Of a stretch of DNA of 64,000 nucleotides, positions 24,682-35,955 are shown piece by piece. The DNA is taken from contig SAXG01000002.1 of assembly GCA_012932865.1 (NCBI GenBank), forward strand, positions 2,046,001 through 2,110,000, written 5' to 3'. The translations under genes and the position numbers were made by a program. This DNA comes from Amylostereum areolatum. Taxonomy: Eukaryota > Basidiomycota > Agaricomycetes > Russulales > Stereaceae. Below the pieces are notes generated by a model, which was not told the DNA's origin, ran no database searches, and saw nothing but the letters and a program-made list of their open reading frames with translations. Position 1 is the stretch's first letter. The number at the start of each line of letters is the position of its first letter.

Positions 24682-25666
24682 TCGAACGATGAGGATTACC
24701 TCTGCATGCCATTATATTTGATGTCCTCTCACAGTACTTACTGTATGTCTACATGTTAACGCGTCAACCTCTATTGTTCGGGCACGTGACCGCTCCTTTC
24801 CGACTTTGACTCTGCGGCCTGTCCTGCACTCGAACCTAAACTAATCGCAAGTAAAAACGGAGGGTATCGTTATCTTGCACCATGCGCTGAAGGTCTGGGA
24901 CAAAGCGCGCTTTCCCACCAGTTCGACTCATACTGTTGTGGCAACTGACGTCCGAGTGTAGGTTCGACTTCGACGAAGGTGTCGAGGCCACATCGCCTTG
25001 CTATCGCCACACAGCCCAAACATTGCCTGTTTGCCTCGTCGCAGATCGTGACAATCCAATCTCAAGGAATCGGTCCCGGGATGTAGGTAAGGACATGCTG
25101 CCGCCCCGGACCCGGATCTCGTGGGCTCGAGAGGTTACTTAAAGTTAATATGAGCGGCGGTGATCTCTCCGATGGCTCTCACACGACCGTGGCTACTACC
25201 CTTTCTCGCTAGCATCCAAGAACGTGCCTCGTCATCTTTTACGGCACGCTTCGTGCGCCTTTGCGCGCTGCTTAGTAGGCCTTCGGAGGATGTATGTTCG
25301 ATTTCACGGGTTTGTGTCAGTGATACTCAATTTAATTCTCATCGCTGACATGAGCGCAGGTCCGCCAGCTCATAGGGGCCTATGCCGTCCCTTGTCTTTC
25401 GTTCAAAATTGTGCTAAGCACAAATGACGTCTGGGTGCTCAGACCGTTCAGCCTACCTATCGGTCGACTGCTTAGACGTTCTCGGTATCTTAAACGAGAA
25501 TGGTGACGTGGTCACGATAAGGCAGTGGAGGCAGCGCCGAGGAGCTTCAAGTATCACAGGACGGGCGGACTACATCCGGTACTCTTCGAACCTCATAAAA
25601 AGGGGGCTGACATTCATCGGTCGTACTCAATTCTGATCTCCTCTCCTCGCACTGATCGCAGTCATC
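24682..25666. other. Intergenic, upstream unit of hydrolase 2 (duplicated)
   Basis: About 985 bases. From about 25025 it is related to 22905 onward (see that entry). It includes a 40-codon open stretch starting MALTRPWLLPFLAS (25190) that ends at a GTATGT donor-like site, followed by a GCTGAC..GCAGG acceptor-like site near 25345-25362. The matching stretch upstream of copy 1 is frame-compatible but has lost this ATG, so coding status is doubtful. Confidence 0.5.
25594..25602 (+). promoter_or_regulatory. TATA-like box of hydrolase 2
   Basis: CATAAAAAG about 65-73 nt upstream of the ATG at 25667. Similar A/T boxes sit upstream of the other paralogues. Confidence 0.45.
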
Positions 25667-26698
25667 ATGCCCCTTCGTGCCGTACAAAAGATCCTCAAGT
25701 CGTCGGACGGCATGGAGATATTCGCCGAAGCGACGGGCGATCCTTCGAACCCCCATGTCGTCCTTCTCCACGGGCTATCATACAGCGGGGCCATATTTGA
25801 CGATTTCTGCGAGCGCGAAGATGTGTTGACCTCGCTCTATGTCGTACGTGACAGTATCCACCGGAGCTGTGCGCTACGTGCCGACAATTCTACTTTGCAG
25901 GTCAGGGCAGATATTCGTGGGCACGGTCGAAGTGGAAAGCCTGTGACTCCGGAGGGTCACCTATCCCATTTGTATGCCGACGATTACAAGGCGGTCATCG
26001 ACGCGTACGGCTTGCGTGCGCCAGTTCATGCGGGGTGGTGCGTTTGTTCAATTACGATCACTGGGTCTTGCGGCTTAGTGAGACTATAGGAGCCTGGGAG
26101 GTTCGACTGCTACATATTATCCACCCCCCAGTTACAACTTACCGTCGACCTAGGGTTCATCGCTACAGACATAAGTGCACACCTGGGCGCGGACGCGCTT
26201 TCGGGCATCTTCTACCTTTCCAGCTTAGCTTGCTTTGACGACTTACCGAAAGGCGGCCTCACCCCACGTCTCGTGGACATTTTCGCCCGCGCGAAGAACC
26301 CCGTGCTCGTCCCTCAAGCCTTAGTCGAGCTCTTCGATGCGTGCTTCACGTCGGACATCGTCAAGCCCGTCCCGTATCACATGCGCTGCTTGTGGCTCGG
26401 AATGGGCGCAGCGCAGCCCCAGGTCTGTCGCGCATTCGCCACCACTCGCGAGCAGGATTCCGAGCCCTTGTGGACGGCGATTAAAGAAGGGATGCCGGTG
26501 TGTCTGTGCTACGGCACCAGCGACGCCAACATATTCCCGCGCTATCTCGAGGATCAGTTGAGGGAGGTTGGGGCCAACGTGGAGGTTGTGACGATACCCG
26601 GAGGGGGGCATACGCCGACTTGGGATGACCCGGATAAGGTGGCGGAAGCCTTGATCGGGTTTGCGAGGAGGGTGTGGAAAGGAGAACAGGAGGCTTAG
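25667..26698 (+). CDS. Alpha/beta hydrolase paralogue 2
   Basis: Exons 25667-25843, 25901-26037, 26090-26100, 26154-26698; every exon has the same length as in copy 1 (177/137/11/545), 289 residues. Motifs: HGLSYSGAIFDDFC (oxyanion region), RGHGRSGKPVTPEG, GWSLGG with the serine on the microexon gagcctgggag, GTSDANIFPRYLE (acid), GGGHTPTWDDPDK (His). The intron after the microexon starts GTTCGA, a weak but GT-type donor. The C-terminus ends RRVWKGEQEA. Intact catalytic residues; probably active. Product of a recent tandem duplication with copy 1. Confidence 0.93.
26090..26100 (+). other. 11-nt microexon with catalytic Ser, hydrolase 2
   Basis: Acceptor CTATAG, microexon gagcctgggag, donor GTTCGA. 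Encodes the Ser-Leu-Gly part of GWSLGG. Confidence 0.85.
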
Positions 26699-27566
26699 TC
26701 GATGAAGTCTACCAACATGTCACTGGATTTTATTAGATGTCCATACTTGTATACCCATTGCGCGCCTGTGTCCGCATCCGATGCATATAGAGAGAGTCGA
26801 GCTCTCAAGCTACTGTAAATGTACCTCCGCGCGATTGACTTTCCCTCGAAAGACTCCTGACGCACGTCGCTGAAACCCATTCGGGCCCTCGGGGATTGCC
26901 GCAAATGAGCCGAGTCGTTGAGTTGCCGGCGACTTGCCGCGGGTCTGCGCCTTGCCTGCGCTCTTTCCTCTATCGCATCTGCGTTTTGCTGCTTTGCATG
27001 TTGCGCCTCGGATGCGCCGTCCAAAATTGGCACAGCTCCTTCGGTAAGAGTACACTCACTTGATTTGAACGGTGATTCGGACGCCGTTATCCCGCCACCG
27101 ACGCAAAACTGGCAATATAAATCCGTTACGGGGCGGATCAGGTCCCGTACTTTGCCAGCAACTTATTATAGCAGAAACACTCTGCCCTCATCGGATGCAG
27201 GATGGGTCGCCGCAAGCCGGTCTGATGATTCCGACTGAGAAGTACTGGCTCCATCTCACGTACCCTGTGGGTCCGTCCTGGGCCCGTCCAACAAGCCCTA
27301 ACATACGAGTATCGGAATGTGATCCGCCTCTTCAACTCGAAAGCACTTTTTTTTCTTTCATTCTGACCTGTCTCTTATTCCGCTAGGCAGCACGACCCTG
27401 ACATTCAGCCGCGCCGCCAAAGGCGCTATATGCACTCCTGGTGTATCGGTGTAACAACGGCGCTCCTAGGATGGTCTATCAGGCGCTCCTCCCAGGACGT
27501 TATAAAGGAACCGAGGGGTGCCGAATTCTGTCATCCCACCAGCCACCTCTCAATTCCTTCTTCGGC
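26699..27566. other. Intergenic between hydrolases 2 and 3
   Basis: About 870 bases with no supported gene. Overlapping short frames on both strands (26695-27033 minus, 27072-27386 plus) have no recognisable domain. The last 70 bases contain the TATA box of copy 3. Confidence 0.5.
27501..27507 (+). promoter_or_regulatory. TATA box of hydrolase 3
   Basis: TATAAAG 60-66 nt upstream of the ATG at 27567. Confidence 0.5.
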
Positions 27567-28634
27567 ATGGAGCCTACCACAGAAAAGGTGCTCAAATCGT
27601 CCGACGGCGTGGAAATATTCACTGAGGCATCAGGCGATCCTTCGAATCCTCATGTCATCTTCGTTCACGGAATGTCTTTCAGCGGCGCCGTGCTCGACCA
27701 ATTCTGTCAACGGGAGGATATACTGAACTCGCTTTATATCGTAGGGGGTGGTGCATATTCCGTGTCTTCACGATGATCTGACGCGGTTCTGCAGGTCAGG
27801 ATGGACATGCGCGGCCACGGACGCAGCGGGAAACCCTTGACTTCGGACGGGCACCTTTCAAGCTTGTATGCGGACGACTACAAGACGGTCATCGAGGCTT
27901 ACGGCCTGCGCAAACCCATACATGTTGGATGGTATGTACGCTCAACGTTGCATTCGGCTCATGGCTGATCGACTACTGCTGCAGGAGCCTGGGGGGTGAG
28001 CTCTTAGATGTTCACGCCGCCGCACGGCACACCGACGGGTAGTACTGACCGTAACTATCTATCAGGAGCCCTCGCCCCGGACATCTGCGCCTACCTCGGC
28101 CCCGACACGGTTTCAGGCCTGTTTTACCTCTCCAGCATGGCTTCGGTCAAGCATCTCTGGGAGGGCAGTGCCACCCCGTTCATCCTCGAAATTTTCGGGC
28201 GCACGACGGATCCGGCCCTCATGCCGCAGGCCATGACTGAATTCGTCGACGCGTGCTTCATGTCCGACAGGCACAAGCCCGTACCCTACTCCACGCGCTG
28301 CCTGTGGTATGGCATGGGCGCATCTCAACCCCACGCCTGCCGCGTGCTGAACATGCAACGTGAGCAAGACACCGAGTCGCTGTGGAGAGCTGTTCGGGAG
28401 GGGATGCCGGTGTGCATAGTCCACGGAACCGGCGACGTCATGATTTTCCCGCACGCGTTGCAAGACCAGATGAGGGCGGCAGGCGCGAAAAACCTCGAGG
28501 TCGTGTTAATCCCCGGAGCGGGACATGCGTTGACATGGGAGGAACCGGATACGGTGGCTGAAACGCTGATTAGGTTCTCGAAGGATGTGTGGAGAGGGGA
28601 TAAAGCGAAGGCAACGAAGCAGAGTAACCTCTGA
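27567..28634 (+). CDS. Alpha/beta hydrolase paralogue 3
   Basis: Exons 27567-27740, 27795-27931, 27985-27995, 28066-28634 = 296 residues. Exon 1 is one codon shorter than in the siblings (MEPTTEKVLKSSDGVEIF). Motifs: HGMSFSGAVLDQFC, RMDMRGHGRSGKPLTSDG, GWSLGG (microexon gagcctggggg), HGTGDVMIFPHALQ (acid), PGAGHALTWEEPD (His). The C-terminus has a short Lys-rich tail (GDKAKATKQSNL) absent from copies 1 and 2. Faces copy 4 with only about 260 bases between stop codons. Confidence 0.93.
27985..27995 (+). other. 11-nt microexon with catalytic Ser, hydrolase 3
   Basis: Acceptor CTGCAG, microexon gagcctggggg, donor GTGAGC. Same phases as in the paralogues. Confidence 0.85.
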
Positions 28635-28893
28635 GATGGAATGGGAATTAGACCCTTTTGCTTTTCTATAATTGAGCTATGAAGGTTGCTTTACCTGACA
28701 GATCCCCATACGTTCCTTCGAGCCATAGGACGAGTACCAACATAGCAAGCCGCTATCAACTTGAAGGTCTTTCGCTTTCGCCCATAGTGGTCAAATCGAC
28801 GCAGTGCCGGCGGTCTACAGCAAGTAGTGGTGATAACTATTACTCAACATACAGCAATGTCATATAAACGTCAGGAGATATTCAAACTACTAA

Positions 28894-30044
28894 TCATCTG
28901 CGACCAGCCACATTTAGATGCTTAGGGAGGCCTACATGTATAGCACGATGGGTAACCACAAGACTCGTCGTCCTGGATATCGAGTGTCCCCAAGGTGTCA
29001 CCGACCCTTCCTTCTTCCATACTCTCTCAACGAACCCGATCACAGTCTCCGCTGTGTCATCCGGCCTCTCCCAGAACAGCGCATGTCCCAGACCCTCCAT
29101 GGACAACACCTCAGCCTTCGCCACACCTTCACGCCTCAACGCCTCATGCATCACCTTCCCCTTGACCAGCCCGTCGCTCGTCCCGTACATCGCAAAGACC
29201 GGCATCCCGCCCCGCATAGCGTCGAACAATTGCGTTTTGTCTTGCTCACGCATATACGTCATCGTGCGCACGTCTTGAGGCTGCAGCGCGCCCATGCCGC
29301 CGTAGAAGCAGCGCTCGCGGTAGGTGAGTGCGCGAGCGGAGGGCGAGGCGAATGCCGTGCGCGTGAAGTCGGCCATCGCGGCAGATGTTGTTTCGGAATT
29401 GCTGGCACGGAGGAGAATGGCGCCGGCCTGGTCGGTGATGATTCCCGCGGTAGCAACAAGGGAGAGGTCCGAGAGCGACGAAAGATAGAAAACCCCGGAG
29501 AGGGACTCCGATCCAAGATGTGTGCATATGTCGGCCCCAAGGACTCCTTGAAACATTGTCAATAAAGGAGTATACGGCGACCATACGAAAGATTGCTCAC
29601 CTCCCATGCTCCTGCGTGAGTCGTCATCGAGGGTCAACGGGTTCTATAATTGCCAGCAAGCGCGCAACTGACCATCCGACGAGCACCGGCCTTTTTAGAC
29701 CAAATGCGTCGACCACCGCCTTGAAGTCAGCCGCATACAAGTGTGAGAGGTGCCCTTCAGGTGTATCTGGCATGCCGCTACGTCCATGTCCTCGCATATC
29801 TATCCTGACCTAGGAACCCCTTGGTCGTCAGCGAGCTCCCGCTCCCACCAAAGGACGGAATGCGTACGATGTAGAGCCTGCTCATGATATCCTCCCGCTT
29901 GCAGAACTCGTCGAACACGGCTCCGCTGAATGCCAGTCCATGGGTGAGCACAACGTGCGGATTAACCTTATCTCCCGAGGCTTCTGCGAATATCTCGACA
30001 CCGTCAGACGACTTCACCAGCCGCTGCACCGTCGTAGGATCCAT
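28894..30044 (-). CDS. Alpha/beta hydrolase paralogue 4
   Basis: Exons (minus) 29868-30044, 29673-29809, 29601-29611, 28894-29546 = 325 residues. The most divergent copy. HGLAFSGAVFDEFC, RIDMRGHGRSGMPDTPEG, elbow GWSMGG (microexon gagcatgggag on the minus strand), YGTSDGLVKGKVM (acid), MEGLGHALFWERPDD (His). The C-terminus continues about 30 residues past the family end (VERVWKKEG), in the opened frame HSISRTTSLVVTHRAIHVG; an unrecognised intron or a lost stop is possible. ATG at 30044 chosen by alignment (MDPTTVQRLVKSSDG) instead of the in-frame ATG ten codons upstream. Confidence 0.9.
29601..29611 (-). other. 11-nt microexon with catalytic Ser, hydrolase 4
   Basis: On the minus strand: acceptor CACGCAG, microexon gagcatgggag, donor GTGAGC. 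Encodes Ser-Met-Gly of GWSMGG. Confidence 0.85.
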
Positions 30045-30941
30045 TAGTAAGGCAACGAGGGAGTGGGGCATCATTCAGACACGTAGGACTCGATACTTAT
30101 AAGTCAGGTCTGAGCGATTTCCATCTATCTTGATCCTTGTCCTGGGCAATCGGAGCCAATGAATTCCTGAAGGGGATCCGGCGTATGATGCAAGGGGCGT
30201 GCAATGGGCGTCACGGCGTCAGAGCTAGGCCACAGCGATACCGAGAGGACCTCTGTGTAGGCCTGGAGGTCGGTCCTGTGAGTAAGAAAGTTCGTGATAA
30301 TTGGACGACTGGCATTTCTCCCTCCACTTGGAGGCCGAGTGGTGAGTCGACATACTTATGGACGAACGGACCTACGCATCGCCCTGGGCGCAAGCCGATA
30401 GCGGGGAACGGCTCAGACAGAAGGGTTTGCAGTACCGCAATGCGTCCACGTGCCTAGCGTCGTCAAAACATGGGTTTCACGCCCATGAAGAGCTTCAAGG
30501 CAATGTCAAAGGTACCGCGATAAAACACGGCATCCAATTCCGAGGACTTCAAGAGCTTTCCCATAGAAGGCCTCGAGGCTACAGGACAAAGCATGATAAG
30601 CACATCAGCACATCAACATTGTTAGCACATCTCTCCATTAAAATGAAGGAAGACCTATGCGTATTACATCCCCCCAGAAAGAAAAAAAAACATTTCGAGA
30701 TCGCAATGACGAACAAGACTTCCCTTGCATTACAATCATACACGGCGTACAACCTCTCCCAATCCTAGGGCCATCGATACAAGAGCATAATACAGCGTGG
30801 TTGAGCCAAGCTGGCTGCATAGCATGCGCATACATGTGAACGATATCGTAAGTAGCACCAACGCATAGCACAAGAGCACCGACTGGAGCGTCGATAATTT
30901 TGACCCCAAGGGTAAGCCTCCCACATCCGGAGATGCAACGC
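30045..30941. other. Intergenic hydrolase 4 / eL8
   Basis: About 900 bases between two minus-strand genes. A palindromic TATA-like CTTATAAG at 30096-30103 sits 52-59 nt upstream of the hydrolase 4 ATG. The rest, including the eL8 3' side, has no supported gene. Confidence 0.5.
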
Positions 30942-32232
30942 TCAGAGCTTGCCAAGGTTGGCAACGGTCTGGCCTGAAGCTTTCGCACGCTTGCGGAGCA
31001 TCTCCTTGGACTTGTTGCCGCGTTCACCTCCACCCCAGTCGCGACGAGCAGCCTCGTACTTGTCAGAGCTGAGCCAGGAGTAAGCGCGCTGAAGGAAGGA
31101 AGGAAAGAATACACTTACAAGTTCGCCTTAGCGGCCGAGATGAGGGTAGCGAGTTCACGCTCGTCCTCGCTACGCACGTCCTGGATGGTAATGACGGCAG
31201 CGGTCTTCTTGTGGACGACCGTACCAAGACGGGCCTTGCCCTTAACGATAACATAGGGGACACCCATCTTGCGGCAGAGAGCAGGGAGGAAGATGACGAG
31301 TTCAATGGGGTCGACGTCGTGAGCAATGACAACGAGGGACGCCTTCTTGGCCTCAACCAGGGCGATGCAGTGGTTCAGACCGTATTTGACAAAGACAGGC
31401 TTCTTGGTGTCCTATACAACGTTCCGTGAGAGAACGATCAACTGCGAAGAAGGGCAAACGAACCTTCTGTGCGGCCTTACCCTCGGCAGTCTCCTTCGCA
31501 ACAGCGTCGAGACGAGCCTTCTTCTCTTGCTTAGTCTCAGGGCGGTACTTGTCCACGAGCTTGAACAACTGGGTCGCAGTGTTCTTGTCGAGAGTGTGGG
31601 AGAACTGGGCGATGGCCGGCGGCACCTTGAGGCGCTGGCTGAGGATGACCTTCTGGCGTTGAAGGCGGACGTACTCCGGCCACTTTACGAAGCGAGTGAG
31701 ATCTGTAGTGGGACGAACATCCTGGCCTGCATGGAAAGGCGTTCAGTATACACGAATAAGCAGGAAAATATGGAAGGGAGACGTACCAATACCGAAGTTC
31801 TTGGGGTGAGCCTCGAAGAGAGGGTTTTTCGTGGGCTTGGATGACTTGCTAGCACCGAACGGGGCGGCCGCGGGCTTCTTTCCGGTTCCTTTCTTGGGGG
31901 GCTGGTCATTGAGACGGAGGACGTTAGTCACGATATACAACAGCAGAAGCTGGTATCGCGCGTGCACTCCGGAGCTCTAGCGCTCGACGTGCATGAAGCA
32001 CGTCGAGCCCAGCATAATGCGTCATCGCCAGAAGGCTCGGCAGTGAGAGAGACAAGTGGTCTTCTCGATATGCATTGGGATGGTCTACAAGAGTTTTTAT
32101 CAGTCGATTGTCGGGTACATCTGGAGCAGCGACGTACCATCCGTCCTCTCAACGGCCACTATTTCCACGGATGACCATGCATCGAGCTCCAGTGGTGCAT
32201 TTGCGATCACAAAATGCAACGATACTCACCAT
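30942..32232 (-). CDS. RPL8: 60S ribosomal protein eL8 (L8/L7a)
   Basis: Structural component of the large ribosomal subunit. The first coding exon is exactly the ATG (32230-32232), followed by a GTGAGT donor and a 328-nt intron (31902-32229). Exon 2 opens [16 protein letters not shown]. Further introns lie near 31725-31787 (after FGIG), 31410-31466 and 31080-31120 (between AAKAN and [19 protein letters not shown]). Conserved blocks: [54 protein letters not shown] segment and the C-terminal [19 protein letters not shown]. The M-then-PPKK model is preferred because the ATG at 31908 reads out of frame. Highly expressed housekeeping gene; not linked to the hydrolases. Confidence 0.95.
31982..32008. 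repeat. Perfect 11-bp inverted repeat inside eL8 intron 1
   Basis: Arms GCTCGACGTGC (31982-31992) and GCACGTCGAGC (31998-32008) are exact complements around a 5-nt loop. In the minus-strand transcript this would be a stable hairpin within the long first intron. No snoRNA C/D or H/ACA layout could be confirmed by eye. Confidence 0.7.
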
Positions 32233-32822
32233 CTTGACGTCGGAGAGGCTTGAGGAGGCTTGAGGGAGGGGATGGAATGACAGAGAGAAGAAATTGACGC
32301 TCTTCCTCCCATCAGCGCAACGCTTACGTAAACATGCTCATTCTGACCACGTGACATTTCGCCGCCCGAGGGGATCGCCGAAGTGCATGTCGCCTTTACT
32401 CTTGCCCAGTGGTGCAACCGATGGCGGTGTGTACAACTGCTCGCGATATTGCGCAATGTAGGAAACAGTATATAGGCATCCCTCCTCCGAGTGTACCTTT
32501 AAGCTTAACCCCCCCCTTGTGGATCTCATTCTTCAGGCTATTGACCAACACTCTTCAGCAACTCAGGCAACTACCGTGCTCACTTTAAGGCGTTTCTGAA
32601 TGCAACAATATAACATCCAAAGCTGATCCAAAGGGTTCTAACTGGTCATCCGTCGTATCATCTCGGCGTGCTATCAAGGGAATGGTGAACAGCGCTCTGG
32701 GAAACCTATACGAATGCTATTTGCCACGCTTGTGATCGCCATAGTACAAAAGGGAGAGGTTTGTTTAACTTCCCCTCAATGGCTCAACGATTAGCATCAC
32801 AAAGACTCCCTGGATCCACCGT

Positions 32823-33610
32823 TCACAGGCTTGCCATGACACCATCGTACACGACCTTGATCGATGAAACCAAAAGACCTATGGTACGCCGTCAGCACCC
32901 GCACACCCTCGATAAACAGACGTAGTACTCACCAACGGACGAAAGCGCGACAAATCTGAACGCAGGTCCACGCTAACCCCATTCTACATTAACAAAGATA
33001 TCCTTCTCGGGCTGGGAGAAAAGAGCGTACCTTCGCCGGGGATCCCGTCGAGTACCCGATGGTGTAAAACACGCGGCTAAGAGTCCAAAGTCCGGTCATG
33101 GCAGCGGAGAACTTGGGGTATTGCACTGCCGTAATGGCGGCGCTATCCGGGTCACACACCGTGAGTGGGCTAGATGATAACAGGGGGCATGTGGACTCAC
33201 GTTAGGTAGAGGGTAGTCAAGCCCTCGAGCGTGTTTTGGTGTGCACCTTCAGACGGTACAGACTTCTCATCAGACGCAAAGCACACAAAGTACATCGGTA
33301 GGTACGTACGTTGTTTGCAGTTGAACACCATCGCCTCCTTCGAGGCCTCTTGCTCTTCCTTGGTTGCGTACACTGGTTCACGAAGCTCTAGCCGCCAGTC
33401 CACAGGCAACTAATCGGGTACTCACTACGTGGATAGTCGACTTTGGCCTTGACCCTCGCGAGGCTAACACCGATTGACTGCCATTGCAGGAGGAAAGCTG
33501 TCGAAAGCAAGGACACGCCCACCCAAGCCAGTCTGATCACTGGTCAGGACGTTTTATCATTCGAGAGGAAGTACCGTCACATACCCATCGGGGACAGTGA
33601 TCGTCGTCAT
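32823..33610 (-). CDS. MAPEG-family microsomal glutathione S-transferase 3-like protein
   Basis: Small integral membrane enzyme of the MAPEG superfamily (glutathione transferase/peroxidase of ER or outer mitochondrial membranes). The start reads MTTITVPDG and multiple short introns follow. Diagnostic segment: YPRMYATKEEQEASKEAM, then FNCKQRAHQNTLEGL with the R codon split by an intron (about 33255-33320). It matches the MGST3 signature FNCxQRAHQNxxE. Four hydrophobic helices are visible, including TGLWTLSRVFYTIGYSTG and VALSSVGLLVSSIKVVY; the end is VVYDGVMASL. The best last junction uses the acceptor just before CGTGGACCTGCG (about 32970), giving AKRGPAFRFVALSS. Complete and probably functional. 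Confidence 0.88.
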
Positions 33611-34289
33611 TTTTCACGGTTGACTTGTGGTGAAGGTGAGGGTTTTGTTGAGTGGAGAGGGAGTGGGTTGTTGTGCAACTTCGGCGGTCCAAAGGCGTGT
33701 GGTTTTATATGCCCTTTGCTGGCTGTGAGGGCGGCTCTGTCTATAACGGCCGCAGGCCACGCGTCTCCAGGCTTCACCGCGTTTGAATCACTGATGTACA
33801 ACGGCATAGGTAGGCATTCAATAGCTTCGCTCAGCAGAAACGGGCGGGTAAGCGTATTCACGATGCCTCCGTCGGGATCGTAGGATTTTGGCGTGGAGTG
33901 TAAACGTGTAAGTGAAGAAATTGGCAGCGTGAGACTCTGAGTTCCGACGGAGGGATGACGCGGCAATTCGGCAAGCTGAGGCAGCCGTTAAAGATGCTGA
34001 ATAATGAGAGAAAAATCTTTGGTCAGCAGACAGGTCATAGAAATTAGCCAATCATAAGGACACGAATCCCTCGCCAACGTCGGACGTTCCAAAGGGCTGT
34101 ATGATTCTATGAAGGACCACCGACAGGGGCAGGTTCTAATACAACGATAGCCAGCACAGGCCGAGTAGGCAACCTTTTAAATGATTCTAGATAATCTACG
34201 GTGTGCGCTACAAGCCCTTCAACGACGGATCCAACAAGCAGAGAATGAACTGGAAATGTCCCTCTACGTATGTGTAGGCAGAATATCTG
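33611..34289. other. Intergenic MGST3-like / thioesterase
   Basis: About 680 bases between two minus-strand genes: promoter of the MGST3-like gene and 3' side of the thioesterase gene. Frames here (33443-33883 plus, 33607-33966 minus) show no domain. Confidence 0.5.
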
Positions 34290-35361
34290 CTATGACATCT
34301 TTGCAACGCCAGACGCAGCCACGGGCTGAGGGGGCAACAAATCTTCAACTGGGCGCTTCGGCTGCTCCGCGGCAGGCGGCGCCCCTAGAGCCTCGCGGAC
34401 GCCAGACGAGCTCAGGAGCTTAGCATATCGGGGCTGAACAAACATAGCACTGAAAAGATCCATGAGCTCCGGCGATTGAAGAGTATACGAGACGGGCGTA
34501 CTTGGCTTCGACCAGGAGGGTCCCGGAAAGGTCTTCGACGCGTCCAGAGACGAATGACTTACGCCCCTTGGCTTCGGTCAGGCGGATTTTCAAGACGATA
34601 AACTGGAGAGAGTTCAAGGTAAGTCCGATGGTCGAAACGATAGAGCTTGGAGATGCATACCTGGTCTGCCTTGGTCGGCGCACGGTAGTTGATGCTCAGA
34701 TTTGCCGTCACTCCAATCTTCTCGGGGAGGTTGAGGATTGCCTGTGTAGCATCGTGTTAGATCATAGCTTTCTCAACCAAAAACCCATGTTACACACCGT
34801 TCTCGCCAAACTCTCATCCAGGAGCGTCGCTAGCATTCCTCCGTGGATGATTCCATCGTGTCCACACAATCCCCGCCCAACATGCACGATGATCACGCTC
34901 TCCGTCTCGTCTTTCTTCGCGCGTACCAACGGCGGTAGCGCCAGCCGACCTGGTCCCCGCAGCGCGCCTGCGGTGAGGTTATTCACGCGCCGCTCCTCAG
35001 GGATATTTGCATAAGGCCGCGTCTCGTACCACTCGTCTGCGTCCGGCTGGGAACGAAGGTCAGCGAGGTAGGGAAGGGCATGAAGCTCCTCTTCGAGGGT
35101 GATGAGGTATGTGATACTGTCCGGGTGATCAGGGTCGGGTGGGGGCGGCGCTGGTCTTGGCGAGATGTAAGTGAGAAGGGTAGGAGGGTAGAGTGAACCA
35201 GCGGTGTACGCAGAGATGGCGAGGGATGATGCGAAAAGGCCAGTTCGTAGGGCGCGGAAGGAGGAGGAAGAGCCCGAAGATGAAGCTTTAGTGGATAGTG
35301 GACGCGACCTAAACACAGAACGGGTGGTGGCCAACGCAAAGCGACGGAGAGGATAGAACAT
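34290..35361 (-). CDS. Mitochondrial hotdog-fold (4HBT) thioesterase-like protein
   Basis: Hotdog-fold acyl-CoA thioesterase-like protein, similar in layout to yeast Fmp10-type and THEM4-type proteins. The N-terminus MFYPLRRFALATTRSVFRS is Arg/Ser-rich without acids, a mitochondrial presequence, followed by a hydrophobic segment (TGLFASSLAISAYTAGSLYPP region). The hotdog core contains GHDGIIHGGMLATLLDESLA, with HGG and the helix Asp/Glu at the expected place, then INYRAPTKADQF after an intron. The last exon, in another frame, starts after an acceptor near 34450 and reads FVQPRYAKLLSSSGVREALG to a VAASGVAKMS end, so the C-terminus is not visible in the uninterrupted frame. Complete. Confidence 0.88.
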
Positions 35362-35741
35362 TATAGCACAAGATGCGACCAGCTGCAGGAATAATGCAGA
35401 AAGTTAATATAGTTGAACCTGTAGACAGTTCAAGCACACGCCGTTAGAACAGGAGGAAGGGAAGTCACTGAGAGGCTCACCAGTCTCAGAGACGTCTATA
35501 ATCGCGGGTGCTTGGCTAGGTATAGCAGATCTCTAGGAAATGAGACCTTGAGGACCAAAGAGTAGGTCGTAATGGGATACAGGGGGATACGGAGGTGGAG
35601 GTCACTGACACTAGAGGCGAAAGCTGGAAGACGAATCTAAGGAACGTGTAGGGCGGACTCCCGGGTGAGTCGGAGAATGGGTCCCGGTAAGTAACCGGAG
35701 AGCCATGCCACATGGCATCATGACGTTGTTCTCCATTTCCA
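35362..35741. other. Intergenic up to transposon boundary
   Basis: About 380 bases: upstream region of the thioesterase gene, then unannotated sequence ending in TTTC (35738-35741), which is repeated directly after the outer transposon at 41979-41982. Confidence 0.5.
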
Positions 35742-35886
35742 CAGCAAACAACGGCGAGTTGGTCCCTTCGGGAATAGCCGGGGAATAGTGCCCCGGGAAT
35801 ACAAAAGTTTTTTAGGGTCTATTCCCACCAGGAATAGGTAAATCGATCCCAGACTATGCCGAGACTGGACCGGACGGGTCACTGTA
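35742..35886. repeat. Outer element, left TIR, distal part
   Basis: Inverted match to the distal half of 41654-41978. Ends at the TA where the mariner-like copy inserted. Confidence 0.85.
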
Positions 35887-35955
35887 CAGCCGTTTGCATA
35901 ACCGACTGGAATCCGCGCGTCGAGAAACTTGTTTGTCAGAGCCAAACATTGCCTT
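35887..35955. repeat. Left TIR of mariner-like copy A (69 bp)
   Basis: Exact reverse complement of 39839-39907; identity ends at the next base (A on the left, T on the right). Confidence 0.92.
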
